Shown in pieces: positions 8,216-16,145 of a stretch of 64,000 bases of DNA. The stretch lies in NCBI RefSeq assembly GCF_014287675.1, contig NZ_JACOPQ010000001.1:186001-250000 (forward strand), read 5' to 3'. Source of the DNA: Lawsonibacter faecis (GTDB taxonomy: Bacteria; Bacillota; Clostridia; Oscillospirales; Oscillospiraceae). How positions within the stretch are numbered: position 1 is the stretch's first letter; every line of letters starts with the position of its first letter. Position numbers and translations under genes: made by a program. Under the pieces are notes generated by a model. The model ran no database searches. It was not told the origin of the DNA and saw only the letters and a program-made list of their open reading frames with translations.

Positions 8216-9084
8216 AAACGCTAGTTTTAGTACGCCTTATTGGTATAATACGTACTTCCCTTTTAACCGTTCTTAATAGTGGCAAGCAGGGCAAAGTGGT
8301 ACACACTTTGCGATTTTCCCGATTTTCGCTTTGGCGAAACTCGGGAAAATCCGCTTGTTGGGGGCCTCCCCCAATCCCCCGGCAAGGGCCGCTTGCGCTG
8401 CTTTGCTAACGCTCCACAAGTGGATCGGCTACGAACCCTTGCGGGCACTGAATACGGGAGAGCCTTGACCGGCTGGAAAGAAGTATGCTCACAGCGTCCG
8501 GCAAAACGCGCAGACGCCCCGCTAGGGGAAATGAAAAAGGCCGCCGCTGGCGGCTCTTTTCCGGGGTTTGGGTTCCAGTACCCAACAAGCGTTTTGTGTG
8601 AGTGCATATACTCCTGCCCTGCTTGCCACGATTGTTTTCGGTGGGACCCCGATTCCCCCCGCACATGAAAATGGCCCCTGCATGAGACGGGGCTAAGTCT
8701 CACGCCGGGGCGGGTGTGCGGAACGATAGAAGGCCGTTTTCAGGGGGTTAGGATAAAAAATACAGGCCCCTCGGCTTGGCGTCCGCAGAGGCCCGTTCTA
8801 TCAGGGATTTGGAGGCCCTATTATTCCGCTTTCGCAAACCGCTCTTTACCCCGCGCCGTCCTTCCGCAGATAGACAACAGCTATCATATGCAAGACTGTG
8901 ACGGAGGTATTTTCCCATTTTGCAGCAGATACAATCCCGCCCAACCGTACAAAAATTGGTTGCAAGAACTTTTAACAAGAAACAGGGCTGATATGCGCAA
9001 ACCCGCATGAAATCAGGGTTTCCGCATGATGGTATAAAGTCCTATGTGGCCTTTTGAGCCGCTTTTTTGCTATTCAGGCAATAA
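8216..9084. mobile_element. Probable decayed fragment of an integrative element (noncoding)
   Basis: About 870 bp with no gene I can support, but with a texture unlike the chromosome: a hairpin at 8310-8352 (GATTTTCCCGA paired with TCGGGAAAATC), a 15-bp perfect inverted repeat at 8279-8293/8615-8629, and an imperfect inverted repeat at 8994-9026 (TGCGCAAACCC against GGGTTTCCGCA). The wording of the 8279-8720 stretch resembles intergenic DNA I associate with Tn1549/CTn-type conjugative elements of Clostridia, but that is recollection and not a search result. Long overlapping frames on both strands lack ribosome sites. Confidence 0.4.
8279..8629. repeat. 351-bp segment bounded by 15-bp perfect inverted repeats
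   Basis: Left arm 8279-8293 is GTGGCAAGCAGGGCA and right arm 8615-8629 is its exact reverse complement. The AAT just outside is also nearly shared. Between them lie a GATTTTCCC hairpin and a GC-rich stretch with no credible gene. It may be a small non-autonomous element or a structured part of a larger one. Confidence 0.7.
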
Positions 9085-9121
9085 AAAATACCCGTGCCGC
9101 ATCGCGGCACGGGCATTTTTT
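9085..9121. terminator. Bidirectional terminator
   Basis: Stem CCCGTGCCGC/GCGGCACGGG with a short AT loop, flanked by A5 on the left and T5 on the right. It follows the leftward DUF6514-type gene and closes off the accessory region. Confidence 0.85.
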
Positions 9122-9143
9122 ATGTAACCCACCTGGGACACAC

Positions 9144-9419
9144 TCACAGCCAGTCGTTGATGACGTCGCGCAGGGTCGTGGGCGTTACAAAGTTCCGGGT
9201 CAGCAGTTCCATCAGCTCGTCGATTCTGGACGCGCTGGTGGTAATATTCGGCACGCATATGCTCTCCCCTCCGTCAGGCCCGGCGATGCGCACACCATAG
9301 CTCTCGCAGGCAAAGCCGCCGCTCACCTCCATCTGGTCCACCACGACAAAATAGTCAAACCGATGTCCTGCGCCCTCTTCGTCTTCCTCCTGACAGGATT
9401 CAACAAGCAATTCCCTCAT
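9144..9419 (-). CDS. Small conserved protein, probable DUF6514 family
   Basis: 91 residues, ATG at 9419 behind AAGGAGGAGATCGCAAG. The sequence (RFDYFVVVDQ, YGVRIAG, ICVPNITTSASRIDELMELL, VTPTTLRDVINDWL) matches my memory of a clostridial small-protein family catalogued as DUF6514; no catalytic motif is visible and no function is known. It looks like a compact cytoplasmic alpha/beta protein. It stands alone, with a terminator directly after its stop. The family name is held at moderate confidence. Confidence 0.7.
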   Translation of the reverse strand: MRELLVESCQEEDEEGAGHRFDYFVVVDQMEVSGGFACESYGVRIAGPDGGESICVPNITTSASRIDELMELLTRNFVTPTTLRDVINDWL

Positions 9420-9696
9420 CTTGCGATCTCCTCCTTCATTTTTTCAGGCATGTCACATTATATTGTACTTTCCAGGAAATGTATAGTGTTTTCGTAACCC
9501 TCTATTCGACCCCTTTTTCAGCGTTATGTAACCAAGCAGGCATATATGTAAACCTCCGGCGCATTGGTAATATATTTTTTGTCATACTCTGTAAATTCAA
9601 GTCGAACGATTACCGAATAAATTGGAAGAACTTTCGTCTTGTCCTCACCTTTTTTCCCTGATATTATGTAGGAAATGAGTAGAAACGAGGATATTT
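9420..9696. other. AT-rich intergenic gap
   Basis: About 275 bp holding the upstream region of the leftward small gene. The DNA is AT-rich. I see no RNA gene, repeat or clear paired promoter hexamers for the rightward gene at 9697. Confidence 0.5.
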
Positions 9697-9942
9697 ATGA
9701 CTTTTCTGCGTTGGCTCTCCCAAATGCGGGATCTGCCCTGGTACATACTCACCCGCTGTGCCATCCTCGCCTGCGTCATGCTGGGCTCCACCCTGCTGGC
9801 CCTTGTATGGGCCATTGCCTCGGGAGCGGCCGCCCCGCTGCTCTGGAGGTACGCACACGATACCATCGCCCTTGCCCCGGTGGTCCTCCTGTCCGGACTC
9901 TTCGCATCCGCCTTCCTGGAGCAGATTCTCGACCGCCGATGA
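9697..9942 (+). CDS. Small two-segment membrane protein, unrecognised
   Basis: 81 residues with two hydrophobic segments (about residues 17-41 and 54-74) and a short charged tail (EQILDRR). The ribosome site is weak (GAGGAT, 6-7 bases from the ATG), but the frame is bounded by a perfect terminator immediately downstream and its codon use matches the neighbours, which favours a real gene. I do not recognise the family. Most likely an integral membrane protein with both ends in the cytoplasm. Confidence 0.6.
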   Translation: MTFLRWLSQMRDLPWYILTRCAILACVMLGSTLLALVWAIASGAAAPLLWRYAHDTIALAPVVLLSGLFASAFLEQILDRR

Positions 9943-9947
9943 GCGAG

Positions 9948-9986
9948 CCAATAAGGCCCCCTCTCAGCGAGAGGGGGCCTTATTGG
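9948..9986. terminator. Convergent-gene terminator, 18-bp perfect arms
   Basis: Arms 9948-9965 and 9969-9986 are perfectly complementary around a 3-base loop. The hairpin lies between the small membrane protein and the convergent Crp/Fnr gene, whose stop touches it. Confidence 0.92.
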
Positions 9987-10646
9987 CTACAGCAGCTCAA
10001 AGCGGTTTTTCTCAAAGCTTAAAATCCCCTCCCTGCGCAGCTTTCCCAGCTCGGCGGACATGGCGCTGCGTTCCACGGCCAGGTAGTCGGCCAGCTCCTG
10101 GCGGCTGAAGGGGATGGAAAAGCGGCTGCTCCCAGTCCGCTCCGCCTGCTCCGAGAGGTAGGAGAGGAGCTTCGCCCTTGTGGTCCGGCCCGAGATATGC
10201 TCCAGCTTCCGGCTCAGGCTGTAGGCCCGGCGGGCCACCACCCCCAGCAGATTCCGGATGAGCCGGGCGTGGAAGGGGCAGGCGTTGGTGCAGGTCGTGA
10301 GCACCCGCTCCACGTCCAGCAGGAGCACCTTCCCCGCCTCCCCCGCCGCCACATCGATGTGGAGGGGCCTGCCCGGCTCGCAGGCGTAGACCTCTCCGAA
10401 AATCTCCCCCGGCCCCGCCTGGGCCAGCAGGCTGCGGTTGCCCCAGAAGTCCACCTTCTCCAGGCAGACTAACCCCTCCAGCACCAGACCCATGACCCGC
10501 AGCGGTTCCCCTGTCCGGAAGAGGGTCTCCCCCTTCCCAAAGGGCCGCTCCACCGCTGAGAGACAGCGGAGAACGTCCTCAATCTCCCTGTCGGTGAGCC
10601 CCTGCATCAGGGTTGTGGCGCGCAGCAGCGATAAATACGCTCTCAT
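9987..10646 (-). CDS. Crp/Fnr-family transcriptional regulator
   Basis: 219 residues from the ATG at 10646 (behind AAAGGGG); an upstream ATG at 10676 lies within the probable operator and has no site. A cyclic-nucleotide-binding-type beta barrel covers residues about 15-125 and a C-terminal winged helix (SRQELADYLAVERSAMSAELGKL) about 160-215. The barrel has no CRP-type nucleotide signature that I can confirm; cysteines occur at 32, 72 and 93 and in the TTCTNAC stretch, so redox or NO sensing is possible. It is divergent from a ferredoxin-like gene, an arrangement seen with regulators of nitrosative or redox stress in Clostridia. Confidence 0.88.
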   Translation of the reverse strand: MRAYLSLLRATTLMQGLTDREIEDVLRCLSAVERPFGKGETLFRTGEPLRVMGLVLEGLVCLEKVDFWGNRSLLAQAGPGEIFGEVYACEPGRPLHIDVAAGEAGKVLLLDVERVLTTCTNACPFHARLIRNLLGVVARRAYSLSRKLEHISGRTTRAKLLSYLSEQAERTGSSRFSIPFSRQELADYLAVERSAMSAELGKLRREGILSFEKNRFELL

Positions 10647-10659
10647 AAATGGTCCCCTT

Positions 10660-10719
10660 TGTTGGAAATACAACATACATCTCTTCCCTATTATAGTACC
10701 ATAGCCTTAGAACATACAA
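10660..10719 (-). promoter_or_regulatory. Promoter and candidate autoregulatory box of the Crp/Fnr gene
   Basis: On the minus strand, TTGTAT (10719-10714) and TATAAT (10695-10690) are 18 bp apart. Downstream of the predicted transcription start lies TGTTG-N6-CAACA (10660-10675), a perfect 5-6-5 palindrome of Crp/Fnr type. Its place between start site and gene implies autorepression. The divergent ferredoxin gene could share the site. Confidence 0.6.
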
Positions 10720-10744
10720 GCCAGCTTACTGAGGAGGAACTTTT

Positions 10745-11452
10745 ATGGTACGTAAAATCATTCACATCGACGAGGAAAAATGCAACGGCTGCGGCGCCTG
10801 CGCCGCAGCCTGTCACGAAGGGGCCATCGGCATGGTCGGCGGCAAGGCCAGGCTCCTGCGGGACGACTACTGCGACGGCCTGGGTGACTGCCTGCCCGCC
10901 TGCCCCACCGGGGCTATCACCTTTATGGAGCGGGAGGCCGCCGCGTATGACGAGGCCGCCGTCAAGGCCAACATGGCCGCGGCCATGAACCGCCAGGGTG
11001 ACACCCTCCCCTGCGGCTGCCCCGGCTCCCAGAGCAAGTCCATCCACCGCCGTCCACAGCCCGTCTTACGCCCCATGGACGCTCCGGTGAGCCGGCTCTC
11101 CCAGTGGCCGGTCCAAATCAAGCTGGCCCCTGTGAACGCCCCCTACTTTGACGGCGCGAAGCTGCTGGTGGCCGCCGACTGCACCGCCTTCGCCTACGGC
11201 AATTTCCACAACGACTTCATTGCCGGGCACGTCACCCTGGTTGGCTGTCCAAAGTTGGACGCGGTAGACTACAGCGAGAAGCTCACCGAAATTCTCCGCC
11301 GTAACGAAATTCAGAGCGTCACCGTGGTCCGCATGGAGGTCCCCTGCTGCGGTGGTATCGAGCAGGCGGTAAAGACCGCTCTCCAGAGGAGCGGCAAATT
11401 CATTCCCTGGCAGGTGGTCGTCATCAGCACCGACGGCGGCCGCATCTCCTGA
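10745..11452 (+). CDS. Ferredoxin-like protein with two N-terminal 4Fe-4S motifs
   Basis: 235 residues, ATG at 10745 behind GAGGAGGAAC. Residues 10-70 hold a 4Fe-4S motif (CNGCGACAAAC) and a second, less regular one (CDGLGDCLPAC followed by PTGAI). The remaining 150 residues are an alpha/beta domain with further cysteines, including VGCPKLD and PCCGG near the C-terminus, which may bind another cluster or metal. In Clostridia this type of protein often lies beside Crp/Fnr regulators and hydroxylamine reductase genes; here no hcp is adjacent. It is probably a cytoplasmic electron carrier, partner unknown. Confidence 0.85.
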   Translation: MVRKIIHIDEEKCNGCGACAAACHEGAIGMVGGKARLLRDDYCDGLGDCLPACPTGAITFMEREAAAYDEAAVKANMAAAMNRQGDTLPCGCPGSQSKSIHRRPQPVLRPMDAPVSRLSQWPVQIKLAPVNAPYFDGAKLLVAADCTAFAYGNFHNDFIAGHVTLVGCPKLDAVDYSEKLTEILRRNEIQSVTVVRMEVPCCGGIEQAVKTALQRSGKFIPWQVVVISTDGGRIS

Positions 11453-11781
11453 TCCCCGGAGTACCTCGTCTCATCCCCCCGAGGGTCCCGTATGCGGATG
11501 CGCCACCGAAATGCAACAGGGCTTCTCCCGGCGCGCGGATGAGGCGAAAGCGAAGCGGTCGGAGTGACATCCGCCGCCCCAATGGGCGAATGTCAAACGG
11601 CGAAGCTTAATATGCCTGTGTTCCCCGCAGCGCTCAACGGCCGACGCCGGCGCGATGCTTTCCTATCCTGCGGTACAGAATGGACTTAAGGACAAAAGGC
11701 GGCCCCCAGGAATTTGATTTCCCGGGGGCCGCCTTTTGCCTCAGCCTTCATGGGACGTGCGAACAGATTGATCCGGCCTTT
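11453..11781. other. Intergenic gap with terminator
   Basis: 330 bp between convergent genes. Apart from the hairpin at 11693-11740 it holds only GC-rich sequence with no supported gene or RNA. Confidence 0.5.
11693..11740. terminator. Hairpin terminator for convergent genes
   Basis: Arms AAAAGGCGGCCCCC and GGGGGCCGCCTTTT with an AT-rich loop. It lies 40 bp beyond the stop of the leftward cyclase gene. Confidence 0.85.
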
Positions 11782-14295
11782 TCATGTTTCATTGCCCGCC
11801 GCTCTCTCCGCCACGCTGAACCCGTTGCGCCCCTGTTCCTTGGCGGTATAAAGCGCCCGGTCTGCCAGGGCGTAGATCTCCTCGTACCCGTCGCCCTGTC
11901 CCGCCAGCACCGCGCCGATGCTGATGGTCAGGTGCATTCCGTCCTCCGGGCTGAGGCCCCGCAGCCGCCTGCACAGGTCCCCGCACTTGTCCGCCAGGGA
12001 CCTCTCGTCCTTGACCGCCCGCATATAGACGGCAAACTCGTCCCCGCCGGGGCGTCCCACGATGTCCTCCGCCCGGAAGCTGCCGCGCAGCAGCCCGGCC
12101 ACCTGCCCCAGGGCCTCGTCGCCCCGCATATGTCCGTAGGTGTCGTTGATGGCCTTGAAGTGGTCCACATCAATGAGGAGCAGCCCGCCGTGCTCCCCCG
12201 CCGCCAGCCCGGCCAGGTCCTCACAGACCAGGCGCCGGAAGGTCCCGGCGTTGTAGAGGTTGGTGAGGCTGTCCATCTGCGCCCGCTCCAGAAGCGCCTC
12301 CTTCTCCCGCATCTCCTCGTCGATGATATTGATCTTGCCAAGGGTATAGGCGGGGGCGTCGCCGTCGAAAACGGTCTCCAGTGCAAAGCGCAGCCAGTGG
12401 TCCCGCCCGTCGACACAGTTGAAAAAGGCCTCGCGGGTCCCGCTCTCTCCCGAGGCGACGATGGCGCGGAACCTGGCCCGCCGCTCCTCCCCCTCCGGGG
12501 TTTCCGTTTCCGCGTTCAGGTCCGACTCAATGAGCTCAGGCCCGTCTCCGCCGTCCTTGGGCGGGCTGGATACCACCATAATACCCGTCCGGTAATCATA
12601 CTCGAAGAAGTACTCGTTGACCAGTGCGTAGACCCTGAAATGCTTCTCCAGCTCCAGGGCGTTTTTCCGGTTCATCTTGGCCCGCTGCCAGAGGAAGAAG
12701 ACCAGTACCGCGATGATAATCCCAGCCACCGACCCCACCGTCAGCACCACGCCCAGCGGGTTTTGCCGGATGAGATCCGCCAGGGTGGCGGGCTGCCTGC
12801 GCAGCAGGTTCTGGTTGACGATGCCCTGCATATCCGCCTCGGGAATGGTGAGCACCGCCTTGTTGAGGATGGAGAGCAGCTCCCGGCTGCCCGGCTTTAC
12901 CACGCCGAAGCTGACGCTCCGGTCCTGCTCGCCCAGGGGGATCATTTTCAGACTCCAGTACTCCGGGGAGTTGATATAGTATTGGGCCGTATAGGTGTCC
13001 ACATAGGTGAAGTCCGCCTCCCCGTCCAGCACGGCGCGGATACATTCGCTGGTGGTGGCATAGCGCAGGATCTCCTCCGCCTCCCAGCCCTTCCCATCCC
13101 ACTCGGCGAAGGTGGTCTGGGCCAGACGGCGGCCCTGGCCGGCCGCTCCGCCGTCCTTCTCCCCGGTGATGACTACATACTGGGCGGAGAGATAGGGCCT
13201 GGTCATGGAGAGGCCCCGCTGCCGGGCCAAGTCGTAGTCGTAGGGCATGGAGGCCACCAGGTCAATCCCTCCCGAACCGGCCAGATTCGACAGTTCCTCC
13301 GGTGTGCCGCAGGCCACCAGCTCGAAGCGCAGGCCGGTCTGCTCCGCCACATAATCCAGTAGGTCCACCGACACGCCCCGCAGCGCTCCGTCCTCCCTGT
13401 ATTGGTAGGGGGGCTGCTCGGTCAGAATGCCCACACGCAGCGCTCCAACCGACTCCACATAGGCCCGCTCCGCCTGGGAGAGGGTCAGCTTCTCCTCGGC
13501 GGGGCCGAAGTACTTTTCCAGAAGACGGGTGGTAAAATAGGGGTCGGTCTGTTCAATGCTCATAATGGCGGCGTTGAGTTCCTCCATGAGGCCGCCGTCC
13601 GTCCCCTTTGTAGTGATGAAGTAAAAGGGCTTGGAGTTGAAGCGGGCTACGGTCCGCACCCCCTCCAGATAGTTCATGCTGCTGTTGAGCAGCATATCCG
13701 CCCGTCCCTCCTCCAGTGCCCGGAGCTGCTCCACGTCGCTGTCGCAGTAGACGTACTCTGGAGTGGACATGTTGATGGCGAAGTAGTCCTCCAGCGCCTG
13801 GATGCTGCGGCTGGCGCCGCTGACGACCGCCACGCGGAAGGTCTGGGGGATCTGGGCATTGATCACCACGTCTTCGGAGTTGTCCAGCGAGGTCTGGAGG
13901 ACCGTCTCCCCCACGCCATAGCTGTGGCTTGCATAGTCGTAGATCTCACCCATCTGTTCGGTGTAAAGCATACTGCCCAGCAGGTCGATCTCGCCCCTGG
14001 AGAGCATCTCCATCAGGGTGGTCAGGCTCTCGTCCAGGTCGCCGGGCACCTGGACGAACTCGTAGTCCCAGCCCGTGTACTGGGCCACCTCCTCCAGATA
14101 TTCATAGGTGTAGCCCGTGTATTCACCGTCCTCGTCCACATAGGTGATGCCCTTCTGAACGGGATAGCCCACCCGAACCGTCCGCCCGCTCTTGGGCAGC
14201 CCCTGGCTGCCGGCCCCCAGGGCCGCACCGCCGGTACAGGCCACCAGCAGCAGCACCGCCAGCAGCAGCACCGCGACCCGTCTGATTCTCTCCAC
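11782..14295 (-). CDS. Tandem solute-binding sensor diguanylate cyclase
   Basis: 837 residues, GTG start at 14295. A signal peptide with lipobox-like LLVAC (residues 16-20) is followed by two bacterial solute-binding type 3 domains (about 40-265 and 285-505), one membrane segment (about 515-540), a PAS-like linker (about 550-660) and a C-terminal GGDEF domain (about 665-830). The active-site motif GGDEF is intact, so it should make cyclic di-GMP in response to an extracellular small molecule, probably an amino acid. No EAL, HD-GYP or PilZ protein is nearby. It is monocistronic, with its own terminator. Confidence 0.92.
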   Translation of the reverse strand: MERIRRVAVLLLAVLLLVACTGGAALGAGSQGLPKSGRTVRVGYPVQKGITYVDEDGEYTGYTYEYLEEVAQYTGWDYEFVQVPGDLDESLTTLMEMLSRGEIDLLGSMLYTEQMGEIYDYASHSYGVGETVLQTSLDNSEDVVINAQIPQTFRVAVVSGASRSIQALEDYFAINMSTPEYVYCDSDVEQLRALEEGRADMLLNSSMNYLEGVRTVARFNSKPFYFITTKGTDGGLMEELNAAIMSIEQTDPYFTTRLLEKYFGPAEEKLTLSQAERAYVESVGALRVGILTEQPPYQYREDGALRGVSVDLLDYVAEQTGLRFELVACGTPEELSNLAGSGGIDLVASMPYDYDLARQRGLSMTRPYLSAQYVVITGEKDGGAAGQGRRLAQTTFAEWDGKGWEAEEILRYATTSECIRAVLDGEADFTYVDTYTAQYYINSPEYWSLKMIPLGEQDRSVSFGVVKPGSRELLSILNKAVLTIPEADMQGIVNQNLLRRQPATLADLIRQNPLGVVLTVGSVAGIIIAVLVFFLWQRAKMNRKNALELEKHFRVYALVNEYFFEYDYRTGIMVVSSPPKDGGDGPELIESDLNAETETPEGEERRARFRAIVASGESGTREAFFNCVDGRDHWLRFALETVFDGDAPAYTLGKINIIDEEMREKEALLERAQMDSLTNLYNAGTFRRLVCEDLAGLAAGEHGGLLLIDVDHFKAINDTYGHMRGDEALGQVAGLLRGSFRAEDIVGRPGGDEFAVYMRAVKDERSLADKCGDLCRRLRGLSPEDGMHLTISIGAVLAGQGDGYEEIYALADRALYTAKEQGRNGFSVAERAAGNET

Positions 14296-14452
14296 GCGCT
14301 CACCCGCTTCCCACCCGGGCTGTCAAGCAGTCCGTTTATTAGTACAAATTTTGGCCGCATTTTGCCATCAAGCGCTTAATTATCACTATTATACCGTCTC
14401 TCTCTCCCACGGGCAAGGAAAAAAGACGTTTTCTCCTCTCTTTTAGCGCCGT

Positions 14453-15160
14453 TTACTCTTCATAGATCTCCCGGCTGCCCTGAATCGCCTCATTTACATA
14501 GGCCGCCGCCCACTCCAGCGCCCCCTCCAGGTCCCGCTCCACGATGCGGCGGAAGAGCTGATAGCTGTGCTGGTAGATGGTCTGCACGCCGTAGCGGCGC
14601 ATATACCGCTGCCAGAGGGGGATGATCACAGGCTTGGAGGAGTAGTAGATGAGGGGTGCAAAGGTGTTGCCGCTGAGGACGCACAGCTCATGGTAGTACC
14701 CGAAGGCGGCCTCAGCCGCGCTGTCGGCGGCAGCGCAGCCGTGGAGCCGCTCCAGCAGCCCCCAAAGCCGGTCGGTGTCCTGGTCGGTCACCCTGGGGAT
14801 GAGGCTCTTGAGGGAAAAGGTGTCGATGAGGAGTTTGAACTCCAGGATGGAGCGTATCTCGTCCCTGCGCAGCGTTCCGCCGTTGTAGTTCATGATGGCG
14901 GCCATGGTCTCCATAGTGCCCTTCCTGCGGTAGTCGGCCACGAAAATGCCCACCCTGGGCCGGATCTCCAGGAACCCCTTCCCCGCCAGCACGGCAACCC
15001 CGCCGTTGACCACCGCCCGGCTCACCCCCATCTGTTCGGCCAGTTCCCGCTCGGTGGGGAGCTGGGAACCAATCTCCAGCGCCCCGGAGAGGATGCGGTT
15101 TTCAATCTCCCGGATAAAAAGCTCCTTCAGGCTGGGCGCCTGCAGCTTCTGAAACTCCAT
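14453..15160 (-). CDS. GntR/FadR-type transcriptional regulator
   Basis: 235 residues. The N-terminal winged helix (residues 8-78) has the GntR pattern LPTERELAEQMGVSRAVV. The C-terminal domain (95-230) is all-helical, as in FadR/FCD regulators that bind carboxylates, often with a metal. The gene is divergent from hypB at 15367, so it very probably controls the hypB-oxidoreductase-hypA-membrane protein cluster. An 11-bp palindrome TGGTATGACCA lies at 15187-15197 in its own promoter region. Effector unknown. Confidence 0.88.
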   Translation of the reverse strand: MEFQKLQAPSLKELFIREIENRILSGALEIGSQLPTERELAEQMGVSRAVVNGGVAVLAGKGFLEIRPRVGIFVADYRRKGTMETMAAIMNYNGGTLRRDEIRSILEFKLLIDTFSLKSLIPRVTDQDTDRLWGLLERLHGCAAADSAAEAAFGYYHELCVLSGNTFAPLIYYSSKPVIIPLWQRYMRRYGVQTIYQHSYQLFRRIVERDLEGALEWAAAYVNEAIQGSREIYEE

Positions 15161-15186
15161 ATGGCACGCTCCTTCTCTCTGGTATC

Positions 15187-15197
15187 TGGTATGACCA
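15187..15197. promoter_or_regulatory. Candidate GntR/FadR operator
   Basis: TGGT-ATG-ACCA, the 11-bp palindrome type typical for FadR-like proteins. It sits about 30 bp upstream of the regulator's ATG, overlapping a weak minus-strand promoter (TTGAGG, 16 bp, TATGTT), consistent with autoregulation. Confidence 0.5.
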
Positions 15198-15366
15198 ACA
15201 TAATGCTATCATGAAATCCCTCAATTTACAAGCTAGTTCCTTGTGCCGAACGGAGAAAATCGTTAAATGAATCACAATAACGTTGCCGCCCCTCCCTTCA
15301 CCTGATAAACTGAGCATGGAATCTTTCGTTTCAGGAACTGTTTCGACTTAAAGAGAGGTGGATACC

Positions 15367-16035
15367 ATGGCTGAATTTCGCGTCCTGGAGATCAAACAGA
15401 GCGTCTTTGAGAGCAACGACCGGGAGGCCGACCTGCTCCGGGTGCGCCTGCGCGCCGAGAAGACCTTCCTGCTCAACCTGATGTCCTCCCCCGGCTCGGG
15501 GAAGACCACCACGCTGAAGCGGACCATTGCCGCGCTGAAGGACGAATTCCGCATCGGCGTGATGGAGGCGGACATCGACTCCAGCGTGGACGCCGAGGCC
15601 ATCTCGGGCACGGGGGCCAGGGTCATCCAGCTCCATACCGGCGGCATGTGCCACCTGGACGCTGGCATGACCAGGCAGGGTCTGGACGGCCTGGGGACCG
15701 ACAATCTGGATCTGGCTATCCTGGAGAACGTGGGCAATCTGGTCTGTCCGGCGGAATTTGACACCGGCGCCGCCCGCAACGCCATGATTCTCTCCGTCCC
15801 GGAGGGGGACGACAAGCCCCTCAAGTACCCGCTGATGTTCTCCATCTGTCATGCGGTGATCATCAACAAGATGGACACCCTGAGCGTCTTCGACTTCGAC
15901 CTGGAGGCCGCCAAGGAGCGTATCCGGCGGCTCAACCCCGATGTGGAGATCTTCCCCATCTCGGCCAGGACCGGCGAGGGCATGGAGCCCTGGTTTGCCT
16001 GGCTGGCCGGGCAGGTCCGGGAGTGGAACGCCTAA
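15367..16035 (+). CDS. hypB: HypB, nickel-inserting GTPase
   Basis: 222 residues from the ATG at 15367 (AGAGAGGTGG upstream). HypB is a SIMIBI-class GTPase that delivers nickel to the [NiFe]-hydrogenase large subunit together with HypA. The P-loop SPGSGKTT is at 41-48, switch residues follow (EADIDSS), then ENVGNLVCPAEFD (the metal-site region with its Cys), and the guanine-specificity motif NKMD. The N-terminal His-rich or CxxCGC nickel stretch found in some HypB proteins is absent. First gene of a four-gene cluster; no hydrogenase subunit or hypCDEF gene is present in the window. Confidence 0.95.
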   Translation: MAEFRVLEIKQSVFESNDREADLLRVRLRAEKTFLLNLMSSPGSGKTTTLKRTIAALKDEFRIGVMEADIDSSVDAEAISGTGARVIQLHTGGMCHLDAGMTRQGLDGLGTDNLDLAILENVGNLVCPAEFDTGAARNAMILSVPEGDDKPLKYPLMFSICHAVIINKMDTLSVFDFDLEAAKERIRRLNPDVEIFPISARTGEGMEPWFAWLAGQVREWNA

Positions 16036-16145
16036 GCCCGGCAGGCTGAGTCCGCTCCGTCCGGAGCGACTGGGTGGCATCATGCGGAAGCATCGCTCCC
16101 CCGCCCCCGTCTCCCCCGAGAAATGATAAAAAAGGAGAGGATGAA

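Noticed and set aside
8279..8668. 129-codon frame inside the inverted-repeat segment
   Set aside because: No ribosome site, overlaps an equally long frame on the other strand, and crosses hairpins. Similar translated stretches probably appear as spurious annotations in mobile elements.
11680..13362. 560-codon plus-strand frame
   Set aside because: Antisense to the well-supported sensor diguanylate cyclase and reads through its terminator.
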